Shown here: one piece after another, positions 24,403 through 36,059 of the stretch
Layout: each line of letters begins with the position of its first letter
Position numbering within the stretch: position 1 is the stretch's first letter
DNA from: Myrica gale
Lineage: Eukaryota; Streptophyta; Magnoliopsida; Fagales; Myricaceae
Assembly (NCBI GenBank): GCA_963930655.1
Contig: OZ005612.1
Coordinates: forward strand, 15,939,001 to 16,003,000
Reading direction: 5' to 3'
DNA length: 64,000 bases
Position numbers and translations under genes: made by a program
The notes under the pieces: model-generated
The model's input: only the letters and a program-made list of their open reading frames with translations
Told to the model about the DNA's origin: nothing
The model's database searches: none

Positions 24403-24864
24403 CAGTAGCATGTGGCAAAATTGGTCTGTAGTATGCAATTAATATGCGAAAAATAATGATGGGTAGCTGATCAGCGTGCAACTAGCTAGTTTTACCTTGA
24501 ATCTTAATCATGATTTGGAAGAGCAACTAGTTTTTTGCTTCAAGATTGAGTCCCATTTTACTTCCGAAGAAATCAAGATTGAGCTCATTTCTAATGTACG
24601 AGCGGTTGAAAAGTCTCTAACCGCATTACAACATGTTCTGTTTTGCTGTATTTTATTTTCTGTAAATTACTTTCTATACTTTCAACTATTTTGAGAGCCT
24701 CGTAAAATACAGCCAACCGAAACTTAATTTTGTCAACCGTAAAACTCAGCTTGGTTTACTTTCTGAAAGTAGTGAATCTTCTTTCCCGACCTTTCTCTCC
24801 TTGTCTTAGGGATGGCCAAAAGCCCATCGACCTGACCTCCCGACTCGAAACTGGTCGGGTTACG
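24403..24864. other. intergenic, nothing recognised
   Basis: Downstream flank of the ABCG pseudogene. No gene or clear element. At about 24809 a TAGGGATGGCCAAA sequence resembles the TAGGGGTG ends of the hAT family in this window and may mark the left end of an element that contains the following minisatellite. Confidence 0.4.
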
Positions 24865-25585
24865 TCGGGTCGAGTTTTGAAGCATAAACTTGAGAAAAAT
24901 CAAGTTCGTGCTCGGGTTTCTAACCCGAAACTAAAACATTTAAAGGAACCCGACCACAACATTTTTAGCTTTTTTCGGGGTCGGGGTAGGGTTTTGAAAA
25001 ATGAACACGAGAAAAATTAGGTTTGTATTATGGTCTTTAACTAGAAACCAAAGCATTGAATTGAACCGACCCTAACAGTTTTAGCTTTTTTCGGGGTCAG
25101 GGTTGAGTTTTTAAACATGAAACTGAGAAAAATCAGGTTTATGTTTGAGTCTTTAACCCGAAACCAAAACATTCAAAGGAATCTGACCCCCATGGTTTTA
25201 GCTTTTTTTTTGGATTGAGGTTGGGTTCTGAAACATGAACCTGAGAAAAACCAGGTACGTGTTTGAATTTCTAACCCGAAACCAAAGCATTCAAAAGAAT
25301 CAGACCACGACAGTTTAACTTTTTTCGGTGTTGGGGTCGGATTTTGAAACATAAACCTGAGAAAAATTAAGTTCATGTTCAGATCTCTAACCTGAAGCCA
25401 AAGCATTCAAAGGAACCCGACTCCAACGGTTTTAGTTTTTTTTGGGGTTTTAAAACATGAACCCGAGAAAATCATGTAAGTGTTTGAAACCAAAGAATTC
25501 AAAAGAACCCGACCCTGGTGGTTTTAATTTTTTTTAAGATTGAGGTTGGGTTTTGAAATATGAACTCGAGAAAAAAATTTACTGA
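24865..25585 (+). repeat. minisatellite, ~116 bp unit, about 6 copies
   Basis: Diverged head-to-tail copies start near 24865, 24976, 25092, 25208, 25326 and 25441, with a partial copy after about 25535. Each unit contains TCGGGGTTGGGTTTTGAAAC, then CATGAACCTGAGAAAAA, then TAACCCGAAACCAAAGCATT, CAAAGGAACCCGACC and a poly-T stretch. Copies differ at many positions, so the array is not young. The units are rich in CCCGAC/GTCGGG, like the CCGG-rich hAT elements of the window. Confidence 0.85.
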
Positions 25586-26585
25586 AAAATATTAAAAAAT
25601 ACTTTCAAAAAATATATTTGATGTAACAACCAAAACACCGAAAATTAAATTACTTTATTGAAACATAATGCACTTGGAACTACTTTACAGAAAAAAGTAC
25701 TTTACTTCGAAACAAACTGAGCCTAAGGTGAATTTCGTGACTCTCGTGACTCTAAGGACTATGGTCGGCTGGGAAACATTAAGGTGAAATATTGTAACTA
25801 GTCATGTCTTCCACGACATGAGATTTGAAAGAAAAAAAATGAAAAAACTAAGAATTTCCTTTAAGCTTTCATTTGCAGTCAGCTGATATAAATTATTTAG
25901 ATTTTCCTTCCTTGGAGTTTAAGAAATGAAACGAAACGAAACTACTGATGATCTCTCTTTTTCTTTCTGTCCACAAAAGCCTCTTTAGCGTATGACCTAC
26001 ACAACGGGGTGACCAGCGTTGCCATTTTCTCATTTAGGCAAGACCCAATTGTCGCCATTTTCTCATCAATGGAGTTTACTATAGTTGGTCCTAAAGTCGA
26101 TCGTATGAATATGACCAGCGCGCGTACGTAGACAAAGGAAACGTGCGCTTTGGTTGGTAAGTGAAGGAGGTCATGGAGAATTGAGTGGGAAAGGGTGTGA
26201 GGTTATTCTTCCTTTCCGCTATTCTAATTTTCCAAGTCTTCATGGGGATAGTCTTCCGATCATCCTGGTCTTAATTACCGGGTGAGACCCCACACAAAGA
26301 TCAAAGCAAAAAAGAAAGACGACGACTAAAGACTTATCGGACCAAGACTTTCGAGCATGAAGCTCGTTGGGTCTCCAATTATAAATATACATAATTAATA
26401 TTAATAAAAAGAAAGGATGGTCTAAATATAAGGAAATGAACATATATATGATGTCAAATTAGTGACATGATCATGAACTATAAGAAACTGCCACCCACTA
26501 GAGAAATATTTTTTAAGAATATTAGGAGGGCGAAACGACAATATGCAGCCAGCAGAAGTACAGTCCAACGTCTTGTCGTAAAGCC
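25586..26585. promoter_or_regulatory. upstream region of the intact ABCG gene
   Basis: 1 kb without coding signal. Should contain the promoter of the ABCG gene that starts at 26655. No transposon ends recognised. Confidence 0.35.
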
Positions 26586-26593
26586 TATATATT
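26586..26593 (+). promoter_or_regulatory. TATA box of the intact ABCG gene
   Basis: TATATATT, 62 bp before the start codon at 26655, followed by a CT-rich leader (CTCCTCTCCTCTCCTCTCTC). Position and context fit a plant core promoter. Confidence 0.55.
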
Positions 26594-26654
26594 GCTCTCC
26601 CTCAGCACGGCCTCAAAGCTAAAACTCGATCGTGCTCCTCTCCTCTCCTCTCTC

Positions 26655-29600
26655 ATGGCCAGCTCCCTTCCTCGACCGACTCTCCAACCGGAGACAAACC
26701 CAGATATCATCAAGACCGCATTGGAAACCATCATTCCAGTGCCAAACAAGAGATCGACCAGGGGACATGCTTCTAACATGCAGGCCATTCGGGAGACTGA
26801 TCATAGGGAGGTTGCAGGTGTTTTCTTGACATGGGAGGATCTCTGTGTGACTGTTTCAAACGGAAAAAGCGGCACAAAATCGATCCTTCAGGGCCTAACT
26901 GGTTTCGCCCGACCGGGGGAGCCTCTGGCCTTAATGGGTCCTTCTGGTTGTGGAAAGTCTACACTTCTCGATGCATTAGCAGGTAATAATTACATGATCA
27001 TCAAATGAGATTATAATACGAAAGGTATACTAATTCTGTCCTTCCTTGAACGTTGAACTCTTTATTTCAGACATGCAGCATGATGCATGAATAGGCTAAT
27101 GTATACCATGGTGCCCGTAGGCCAACATTTCTATATATCTTTGACAACATGGCTAGCTAGTCACAACGGTAAAGCTATAACCTTGGTTACTGATGTTGCA
27201 GGAAGGTTGGGTTCAAACACAAGGCGAACGGGAGAGATACTGATCAATGGTCGCAAGCAGGTCCTGGCTTATGGAACATCGGTATGGAAAGAAGACGCGC
27301 GCAGTACTCTACAAAAGTTCAATCTAGCTTCTTGCTTCTTCTTTTCTTGAACTAAAACATAAAATCTTATTTTATAAGCAACTAAAGCAAGTTATAATTA
27401 ATCACTTCGTGTAAGAGTGAAAATTGAACCTTAATTTTCTGTGCAACAGAAGATGATATTCTAATTCTAACAGATTTCTGATTTGAACTCTGTCAAACTT
27501 AGGCATATGTAACCCAAGATGACACTTTGATGATGACTTTGACGGTTAGAGAAGCCGTCTACTACTCAGCACAGCTCCAATTGCCCGACTCAATGTCAAA
27601 ATTACAGAAGAAGGAGAGAGCAGACATGACAATAAGGGACATGGGTTTGCAAGATGCTGTGGACACTAGAATTGGAGGGTGGGGGGTCAAAGGCATTAGT
27701 GGTGGGCAAAAGAGGAGAGTTAGCATTTGCATAGAGATCCTGACAGGCCCCAAGCTTCTCTTCCTAGACGAACCAACTAGTGGACTTGACAGTGCAGCAT
27801 CATATTACATCATGAGCAGAATTGCACGCTTAGCTCAAAGAGATGGGATTGGAAGGACCATTATCGTATCCATTCATCAGCCTAGCAGTGAGGTCTTTCA
27901 GCTTTTCCGCCATCTCTGTCTACTGTCTTCAGGCAGAACCGTATATTTTGGCCCTGCTTCTGCGGCAAATGAGGTAAACAGACGAGACATTTCTACTGTG
28001 ATTTAAGCATATTAGAGAGTTGGAGTAACTAATTGACCACTTGTTCTTGCAATTCATTGCAGTTTTTCACTTTTAGCGGTTTCCCTTGCCCTGCTCTCCA
28101 AAACCCATCTGATCACTTTCTAAAAATCATAAACAAGGATTTCGAAAAGGTAAATTTCCTCGGAGATCCTTAGTCCTAGTCACACCCCTCTTATTATCTG
28201 TCTCAATATCTCTCAGAGTTCATAGAGAAAATGTGAAATGAAAAACGAGTGTTTATAAAACTTATGGAGTTCGAGATTGTAGGACATTGAAGGAGGTTTA
28301 GCTGGAGCACTATCTAGAGAGGAAGCAATTGAAATACTAGTACAGACCTATAGAACATCAGACAGCCAACAACAAGTACGAGTGCAGGTAGCTGAAATAC
28401 GGAAACAGGTGAGTGTACGATTCAGTATTCACTTGCACAACATGTTATACGAAACTTGAACCAAAAACAGAACATGGATAACTGACAGTTGCTTGGATTT
28501 CAGTACTATGGAGAATTGGAGACGAGGAGAGGCCATGCTAGCTTTCTTACGCAGTGTCTTGTTCTAACAAGAAGATCTTTTGTGAACATGTATCGTGATC
28601 TAGGCTACTATTGGTTGCGCTTAGCCATTTACATGGCATTGGCTATAGGCCTGGGTACGGTCTATTGCGATCTTGGGCATAGTTATGGTTCCATTCAGGT
28701 AACAGATGGGGGAAGTGAGGATAAAACTCCTGCAATTAGCGCGATGTGAGGCTTGAAGTGAATATTAATGTTTTGATTGTTTCAGGCTAGAGGTTCACTG
28801 CTCACGTTCATAGCCTCATTCCTGACGTTCATGGCCATTGGTGGATTTCCTTCTTTTGTGGAGGACATGAAGGTGATTTAACTTCTTCTTCTTTTCTTTT
28901 TTTCCTTTTCTCGTTCAACCAGTTAATCCCAAGGGCGAAAATTAGCTTAATAATCACTGAACTCTTCTTCAACCATGTACCAGATATTTGAAATAGAAAG
29001 ATTGAATGGGCATTACGGTGCTGGTGCGTTTGTTATTAGCAACACACTCTCTGCTGTGCCATACTTGTTACTGGTTTCTGTTATTCCTGGAGCTATTGCT
29101 TATTACCCACCTGGACTCCGCAGAGGACCAGACCATTTTGTGTACTTTGTTCTGGTTCTATTTGCCTGTATGATGTTGGTTGAGAGCCTTATGATGATTG
29201 TCGCAAGTATTGTCCCCAATTATCTAATGGGTATAATTACTGGGGCGGGAATTCAAGGGCTGATGATTATGGTTGGCGGGTTCTTCAGATTGCCAAATGA
29301 TCTTCCTAAACCATTGTGGAAATACCCATTACATGAGATAGCTTTCCATAAATATGCCTACCAAGGGATGTTCAAGAACGAGTTTGAAGGAGCTGTATTT
29401 CCCAATAATCAAGCTGGAAGACCAGCTATCATCACCGGAGATGAAATTTTGAGAGAAAAATGGCAAGCTGATATGGGTTACTCTAAGTGGGGTGATCTTG
29501 CCGTCTTGCTTGGGATGATAGCTTTTTATCGACTTCTGTTTCTGGGCATCATCAAGGCTAATGAAAAGGTCAAGCCCATGATTAAGGCTCTCGCGTCAAT

Positions 29601-29658
29601 GCCTTCCAAACAAGCTACGCAGGCCATGGTGAATCCTTCTTCTACACCCTTGCATTGA
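26655..29658 (+). CDS. ABCG-family half-size ABC transporter (WBC/ABCG1-ABCG11-like)
   Basis: Membrane exporter of the plant ABCG half-transporter group, which acts as dimers; relatives export cutin, wax or suberin lipids, but the substrate here is not shown. Exons: 26655-26982, 27202-27281, 27503-27973, 28063-28149, 28283-28408, 28504-28698, 28786-28872 and 28984-29658; 682 aa. ATP-binding half first: Walker [10 protein letters not shown] (about residue 98), signature ISGGQKRR, Walker B KLLFLDEPTSGLDS, H-loop SIHQPSSEV. The ABC2 membrane half follows: YRDLGYYWLRLAIYMALAI, RGSLLTFIASFLTFMAIGGF, ERLNGHYGAGAFVISNTLSA, SIVPNYLMGIITGAGIQG and GGFFRLPNDLPKP. Start: first ATG of the frame, after the TATA box. 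All key motifs are intact and all introns GT-AG, so it is probably functional. It is a tandem paralogue of the broken copy upstream. Confidence 0.93.
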
Positions 29659-30722
29659 TCAGAGAAGCCTTAGTACAATATTCCTTGTACCCAAGGAGTA
29701 TTTCAAGAAACATACGTGTGAAAATCAAGCTGCTTATCCTGTTATCCTTACGAAACAAATAAGATTCAAGGTGTGTTTTGTAAAAATCTTTATATAGGTT
29801 TCTTGAAGTTGCTTTGCAGAAGAAACTGCTGTGGACGAGGCTCATATGATATTTTAGGAGGATTTCTTTTAAGTAATAATCTCAACAGTTGATTTTTCCG
29901 TTTAGAATTAAAATCATTTGTAATTTACTGTGTGAATTACATGGTACAATTTGAAAATATATAAATATAATAGCTAGATCCTATTGTAGGGTCCTTACTG
30001 CCCGAAACTTTATATAAACAAATATGGGCATCATTAAATGGTTTAAGGTCCATCTATTGCTCTCTCCAAATTATATCACGCAACTCGAACAAAAAATTAC
30101 AGAAGATCTTGATCCATCTATTTATGACGTGGCCAAAGTAGATTTTTTTTCTTTTTATTTATTTGTTTTGTGTAAATCAATACTAAGACTTAAATTATTT
30201 CTCTTTCCAGAGGTACAGGAATTCTAAAAAGTAAATAAATTTAAGATTTGATTGCTACTATAACTTTAAATGTGTCGGTTCTTGTAGTCTATTTTTCAAA
30301 TACAGGAGTCATTGTCTATAAAAATAACTTACTAACAGAAGATCGATATAAATTCAATGTCAGAATATTCATTTTTGACTTTTGATATACAGAAAAACTT
30401 ATATATCTAAAAATGAACCACGAGACTGATCTTTTGAAAATTGCATCCCAATAACTTATTTATTAAAAATAAATAGCAATAATTAACCTTAAAATTAATA
30501 GCTCGAGTAAGGGAATAGGATAAGACACGCACGTGACCATAAAAACAAAAACAAAATAGAGAATGAGAGACGCTCGTGGTTTACGTGTGCTTCGTGTCGG
30601 GTAGGAGTACGATATTTCCCCTCCTATCTGCACGTGGAAAACTAAAGCCATGTCATCATGTATAGTCCAATCAGACAATTTTGTAATTCCAGGACCTTAA
30701 TTGAGAAATTTTCAACTTTAAT
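29659..30722. other. 3' flank of ABCG gene, intergenic
   Basis: No gene recognised. The first ~200 bp are probably ABCG 3' UTR. The rest is AT-rich without clear repeats. Confidence 0.4.
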
Positions 30723-30762
30723 AATTTTTTTGGGAAAATTACAAATAGCCCACTAGGTTTTG

Positions 30763-30945
30763 TATGTTTGAGTATGGAAATTTTGGGTAATAGGGTTTTT
30801 GAAATATTATAAAGTAAAGATATTTTATGGGAGTTGGTGAAAAAGTGAAGAGAGAGAAGATTTTTAATAAATATTATAATAATAAAAAATTATATGATGA
30901 ATTTTTTAATATTAACCCCCCAATTATTTGGGCTCAAACATCCCC
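30763..30945. repeat. short AT-rich MITE, copy 3, nested in the MULE 1 left inverted repeat
   Basis: ATGTTTGAG...CTCAAACAT ends with the AAAAGTGAAGAGAGAGAAGA core. The surrounding MULE repeat reads continuously once this segment is removed and compared with the right repeat, so the insertion is younger than MULE 1. Confidence 0.75.
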
Positions 30946-31370
30946 TTAGTCTTTTTTTTTTTAAATATCACTGGGTTTAAAAAAATTTTAAAAGGTCCAC
31001 TGGGCTTGTCATATTGTTATGAAAACTCACCCGACCCAACGTTGTTAATGAACTTAACAGAGCCGCTCCACGTCATCCCACCCAATCAATGTTTACCATG
31101 TTCTTAGATTTCCACGTCAGTTTTTTTTTGCCCCAAGTCTGCGACGTCGTTAATGGATCATTGCCACGTCATCTTAATCTCTTGTAAGACGCTTGTGGCT
31201 TCTGTTTTGTTCAAAAATCCCCAAATCTTTTCCTTTTTGCAAGAGTTACGAAATCCACTAAAATTTGGAGACTTGCTTTGCCAATTTATCTTAGAGGAAG
31301 ATGCGGGTTCATTGTTAAACCTCGGAGGACAATAACTGCTCTCCATTTTCCCCTTGGGTCTTCGTCAAAG

Positions 31371-31711
31371 ATGTCTTCCTTGAGCTTATCATCTCCTCAT
31401 ACAGACGCTCGAAATCGCGAGGCAAATGTGTGTAGATGTGGGTTGAAGGCAATGATAAAGACTTCATGGACTGACTTAAACCCTAGTAGGAAGTTTTACA
31501 GTTGTGCTCTGTATGGGAGACAAGTAAGTGAGTAACATGTTTGATGAATTGTCTAAACGATGTTCTTGTTCATTTAATAAGTTGATTTGATTTTTTGTTG
31601 TAGGGGCAACGTAAGTGTGGATTTTTCGAATGGGTAGATAATGAGACTTGCTCGCGTGGCAAAGAGATTCTATCTGGACTTTTTAAGAAGTTGAGGATTA
31701 TGGAAAAGTAA
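31371..31711 (+). CDS. small GRF-type zinc-finger protein inside MULE 1
   Basis: Two exons, 31371-31523 and 31604-31711 (donor CAA/GTAAGT, acceptor TTGTAG), give 86 aa. Residues from about 21: CRCGLKAMIKTSWTDLNPSR, KFYSCALYGRQ, then CGFFEWVDNE after the splice. This is the zf-GRF pattern (CxC ... NPxRxFxxC ... CxFFxWxD), which in animal APE2 binds single-stranded DNA. The open frame after the finger ends LSGLFKKLRIMEK, shorter than the usual plant relatives with coiled coil and membrane anchor. Its place between the long inverted repeats suggests that it travels with the element. Expression and function unknown. Confidence 0.75.
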
Positions 31712-34256
31712 CTTAAATAGAGCAAACCAAGCAAAAGGACAATCATATACATGCTTCTTCCTTCATGGGTGATTATCATCTTGTTGAGACTAATCTGCTT
31801 TAAGCTTATAGCTTATCCAAAGAAGTAGTTGCATTGAGACATTGGTGTATGTCTTGAGTGTCCTGTTACGTGACTTTAGAATTAAAAATGTCTTATGTTT
31901 TGGGGTTTTGTATTTTGAACATGTATTGGAATTAGAAATGTGTTATGTATATGGGGTTTTGTATTTTGAAACTTCTATTGTGTGTTCATGTCTTGAAATG
32001 GCTTTAAATATGAGCTTAAGACATTCGGTTATATACTTATGGCTTATCCATATTTTGAATGTGAAGACATCCTCTTTCTATGATATCCTTATGTTATGTG
32101 CAACATGTATTAGTATGGATTCCAAATATTTTCCATGTTGTTGTATTGAGACGCTAGTTTTGATCGCCACAGTGATAAGTTGATTTGAAAGTGCATAACA
32201 GTTTAAGACACTAATCTTGCATCCCAAATACAAATATTATGTAATGCATGTTCATTGTGACTTCTTAAAAAGTCTCCTATTTTTTGCTAGAGATTATCAA
32301 CATGAAATGTCCTGAAAAATTATTCTTTACGGAAGAATTTCATATAACCATTTGTCACTCATATAACCAAGCAATGCACCAGTGTTTTGTCCTTTATGGA
32401 AGAATTTCAGCGTCAGTGTGTATTTTTCCCCTATTTGAACTTCCCTCCATGGTGAACCAATACCTTCAGAATCATCTGCCAAACAAAACAAAACATGTCA
32501 AAATGCAATTATGTAAACTCAAACAAAAGATAGCAAATACTCATCAAACATTTCCTTTCATAGTTTTCAATTCTAACTTATCACTTTACATATTGATTCA
32601 TACACGAGAGAGGAAGACATAGATGTTATTTCCAAATTAACATATTACACTAACTTATTATAGAATAAGAGCAATAGATAGAAGTTACCAAATTAACATA
32701 TTACAGTACCCATATTTAATTATAAAAATAAATAACCAATCAACTATATGCATTTATGCCTATTTAGTAACAAACCTTGGTACAAGCACATGGGAACATA
32801 ATAAGTGAATAATATGTATTTTAGGCTAATTTAGTGACAAGCCTTGGTCAAAGCACTGGGGAGCAGTATATACTAAACTGGACCACAAACTCAGATAATT
32901 TTGTCCATCTCAGAACCACAACTTGGGTCCACACACTCAATGAATGCATTAAAATAATTCTTACAAGTTGACAAAAATTAGAGTCTGTAAACAAGGGAAC
33001 AACAAATATTCGAAACAAGGGTGACATTTCATCGTTTACTTTTTCAATCATCATATGGTATGGACAACACCAACTCAAATATCACCCAAAACATAAAAAA
33101 AAAATGCATCTTAGTCAACAAGGAAGGGGACACAACATGGCATGCGGACGTGACAGACTTGAGGCAAATATCACTAAGGTGGAAGTTTAAAGACTTGACA
33201 GACATTGATTGGCTAAATTGGGATGACGTGGAACAGACTTCGTTAAGTCCATTAACAACGTTGGGTCGGGTGAGCTTTCGTAACAATATGACAAACCAGT
33301 GGGCCTTTTAAAATTTTTTGAAACCCAATTATATTTTTAAAAAGAGACTAAATCCTAGTGGTCTATTTGTAATTTTTCCAATTTTTTATTAAGGGAATTT
33401 AGCAGTTTAGTCCTTATGTTTTACACGCTTTTATGTTTTAGTCCTTGAGTTTCATTTTTTCAAATATTAGTCCTTGAGTTTTCATTTTTTTTTTAAATTT
33501 CCTTTCGTCAGTCTGCCGTCCATATGCTTAACAGAGCTCTCTGACACGTCAGCAATTTGAAGCAGTCGTCCGCTTCATGTACCGGTCGATCGCTCACGTT
33601 TAAAACATAAACCCGGTCGACCGCTACATGGTCCGTTAAGCATATGAACGGTAGACTGACGGAAGGATCATTTTGTAAAAAAATATAAACCTAAAGACTA
33701 ATATTTAAAAAAAGGCTTAAATATTTCACATACCCCTGTGGTTTGACCTTTTCTTGAAAATACCCCTGGGGTTCAATTTGTTGTCCCGCTGCCCCTATGG
33801 TGACCTACCATTCCCATAAGTACCCCTCCGTGCTGATTCCGTCTCCAACTTAACGGGAGATGCTGAGATGTCAACATTTGACACGTAATAGCCAATACTG
33901 AGATGACACGTGGAAGATTGGCTGACATGGCTTCAACCCATGTGGCTCCCGTTGTGGCCACGTTGTCCACGAAAAAAATTCCAAATTTGTCCCTGTCTTA
34001 GCAAAAGTCCCTGCTATGCCCAAACCGTAGAACATTTCCTGTCCCCTGAACACTCGGAATTTTTCCCCAAATCACTGTGGGTCTCTCTCGAACCCTAGGT
34101 ATTTCCCCAAATCTTTCGACCAATGTGCATTTTTCCCAATCAGTCGAAACTCAAACCCCCTTCCATCGCCAAACCCCCTTCCCTAGATTCATTGACCCCA
34201 TTTTTCTCCAAATCCAGCAGCTACATATCGAAAGCCCGAAGTCAAATTTGTAGGCG

Positions 34257-35185
34257 ATGTCCCATAGACGCTTCTCTGCAGCAAGCACTCTTAGTGACAG
34301 TAGATTTGCATACGAGGAAATGAGCGATGGCAAGATTGGCGTTAGACCTCTGTGTTTCTACGGAATTAGTGCAAGGTCAAGGGTTAGCAAGACATCACTC
34401 AATCCAGGACGTAGATTCTGGAGTTGCTCGCAATATTCAGCTGGCACGGTGAGTATAGAGTCTCCTAATCTCTACGTAGCTTGTTGTTAGCTATAGAGTC
34501 ACTTATTTGATGCATTTAGCCTCTGGAGATCTCTGTACTCTGTGGAGACTTGAAGTACGTAGTATATAGTCACTCAATCTCTATGGTAGCTTGTTGTTAG
34601 CTATAAAGTGACTTATTTTATGCATTTAGCCCCTAGATATCTCTGTAATCTCTGGAGACTTGAAGTACGTTTTTGTTTAGGTTATGTAGTAAATTTAATG
34701 GCCTTAATTCACTCAATTCGGGACTGGCCAAGGGTAGTTAAAGTTGTTAAGCTGAAAGGTACTTTTGTAGGATATTGGTAGGATATCATGAGTAGCCTTT
34801 CTCTGTCTTCTTGTTTATGTTTTTCGTTTTTGTCATCTTCCATAAATCAGCTAAGCAATAATTCTATATCTTGCAAATACCTATATATGCATGATTCGAT
34901 TGTTTACTACGAATGACCATTTAACTGTTTTTATTATTCTTAAGAAAGACAATGGTTGCAGTTTTTTTTTTGTGGATTGACCCACCCTTTCAGCAACAAG
35001 AGGATGACGAAACAGATAGTGTCCTATACCAGCTGAAAACAATGGAGAATAAGTTAAAAATTATGGAGGAGAATCTGAAGTCCATGAAGGAGTTGTTGAA
35101 GAATACGGATGAGAAACTGAAGCGGCTTAAGTTAGTTATGTTATGGTCATGGGTTTTAATTTGTAGCTATATTTACCTTTTTTAA
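34257..35185 (+). pseudogene. GRF zinc-finger/coiled-coil/membrane protein in MULE 2 (frameshifted)
   Basis: Exon 1 (34257-34448) ends with LNPGRRFWSCSQYSAGT at a GTGAGT donor. Exon 2 (from about 34945) continues as NGCSFF, then LWIDPPFQQQEDDET. This is the second half of the zf-GRF pattern, followed by a coiled coil of about 40 residues (LKTMENKLKIMEENLKSMKE) and a hydrophobic tail LVMLWSWVLICSYIYLF. In exon 1 the usual CxC pair is not intact (PLCFYGIS). The run of ten T at 34962-34971 is one base too long to join GCSFF to LWID: a real frameshift or a sequencing error in a homopolymer. The finger-coil-anchor layout is typical of the plant GRF family. Confidence 0.7.
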
Positions 35186-35696
35186 GTCGTGCTGAAAGTG
35201 TAGTGTAAGTGATGCTGAAATTGTATCAACGTAGTTACCTATATTGTGGATCTGAAAGTATTAAACTATTGCTGAAAGTGTTGTATTAGTTGTGCTGAAA
35301 GTGTATCAAAGATTATGCATATTGCTTTTGTATCAAAGATGTCTTTAAAGTTATAGTTTGATTTGTGTGCCTTTGAGGTGTGAAGAAAATTTATGGCATT
35401 GACATGAAAAAATGTTCATTTTGTTAAGGCCAAAATGCGAAGCTCATCCAGGTTGCAAATTGAGGTCACCAGTGACTCAATCCCAAATACCATTACATAT
35501 CCTGATTGGAATCCTTAATCTTATTTTACTGCAATTAATTAATTATACACCTACCAAATTGGTAACTGAAGAAGGAAGAAATTTGGAAACTGAACTCTGT
35601 CACCTACATTAGCATATACTGCACACCAGTGACTCAATCCCAAAATATCATTACATATCCTACTAAATCCCAAAAAGGCTATCACAACTGCTTGTG

Positions 35697-35792
35697 TAAT
35701 CCCAAAATACAGATGCCTTATAATCCCAAAATACAAATGCCATATAATCCCAAAATACAGATGTCATATCCATTGTGTAATCCCAAAATACA
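35697..35792 (+). repeat. short tandem repeat around AATCCCAAAATACA
   Basis: Four to five imperfect units of about 23-28 bp, each with TAATCCCAAAATACAGATG, within MULE 2. Spacing is irregular; not a CRISPR. Confidence 0.6.
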
Positions 35793-36059
35793 TGACCAAA
35801 AGTACAGATTCTAGGAAGGATATCCAACCAATACAGATATTAAACATTGCTTGCACAAAATGCCGGAATACGCAGAATCATTAGAATCTATTAGATGGGT
35901 CGAACTACTGCTAGCTTACGGGGCGAGCGTCTCAGTTGTGTCGGCTGTGACCCGTCTGTCACCCTCGTCTGTCCCTTTTACGAAGTGAAATTATAATTAG
36001 GCTTTTAATGGATGCTTAGACAAATAATGACAACTTTTTTCTTATAAAAAGTGGTTACC

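Larger units (their letters stand above)
30732..33379. mobile_element. Mutator-like element 1 carrying a GRF zinc-finger gene
   Basis: 2.65 kb. Long inverted repeats (about 250 bp, not counting an insertion) start GGGAAAATTACAAATAG (left) and GGAAAAATTACAAATAG (right, reverse complement). Both continue through CTCACCCGACCCAACG and TTGTTAATG. Flanking 9 bp AATTTTTTT / AATTTTTTA matches at 8 of 9 bases. The left repeat is interrupted by a short MITE at 30763-30945. Inside is one small gene (31371-31711) with a GRF zinc finger. No transposase recognised, so it is non-autonomous. Confidence 0.8.

Noticed and set aside
35697..35792. Possible CRISPR-like array
   Set aside because: Irregular spacing, imperfect units, eukaryotic transposon context.
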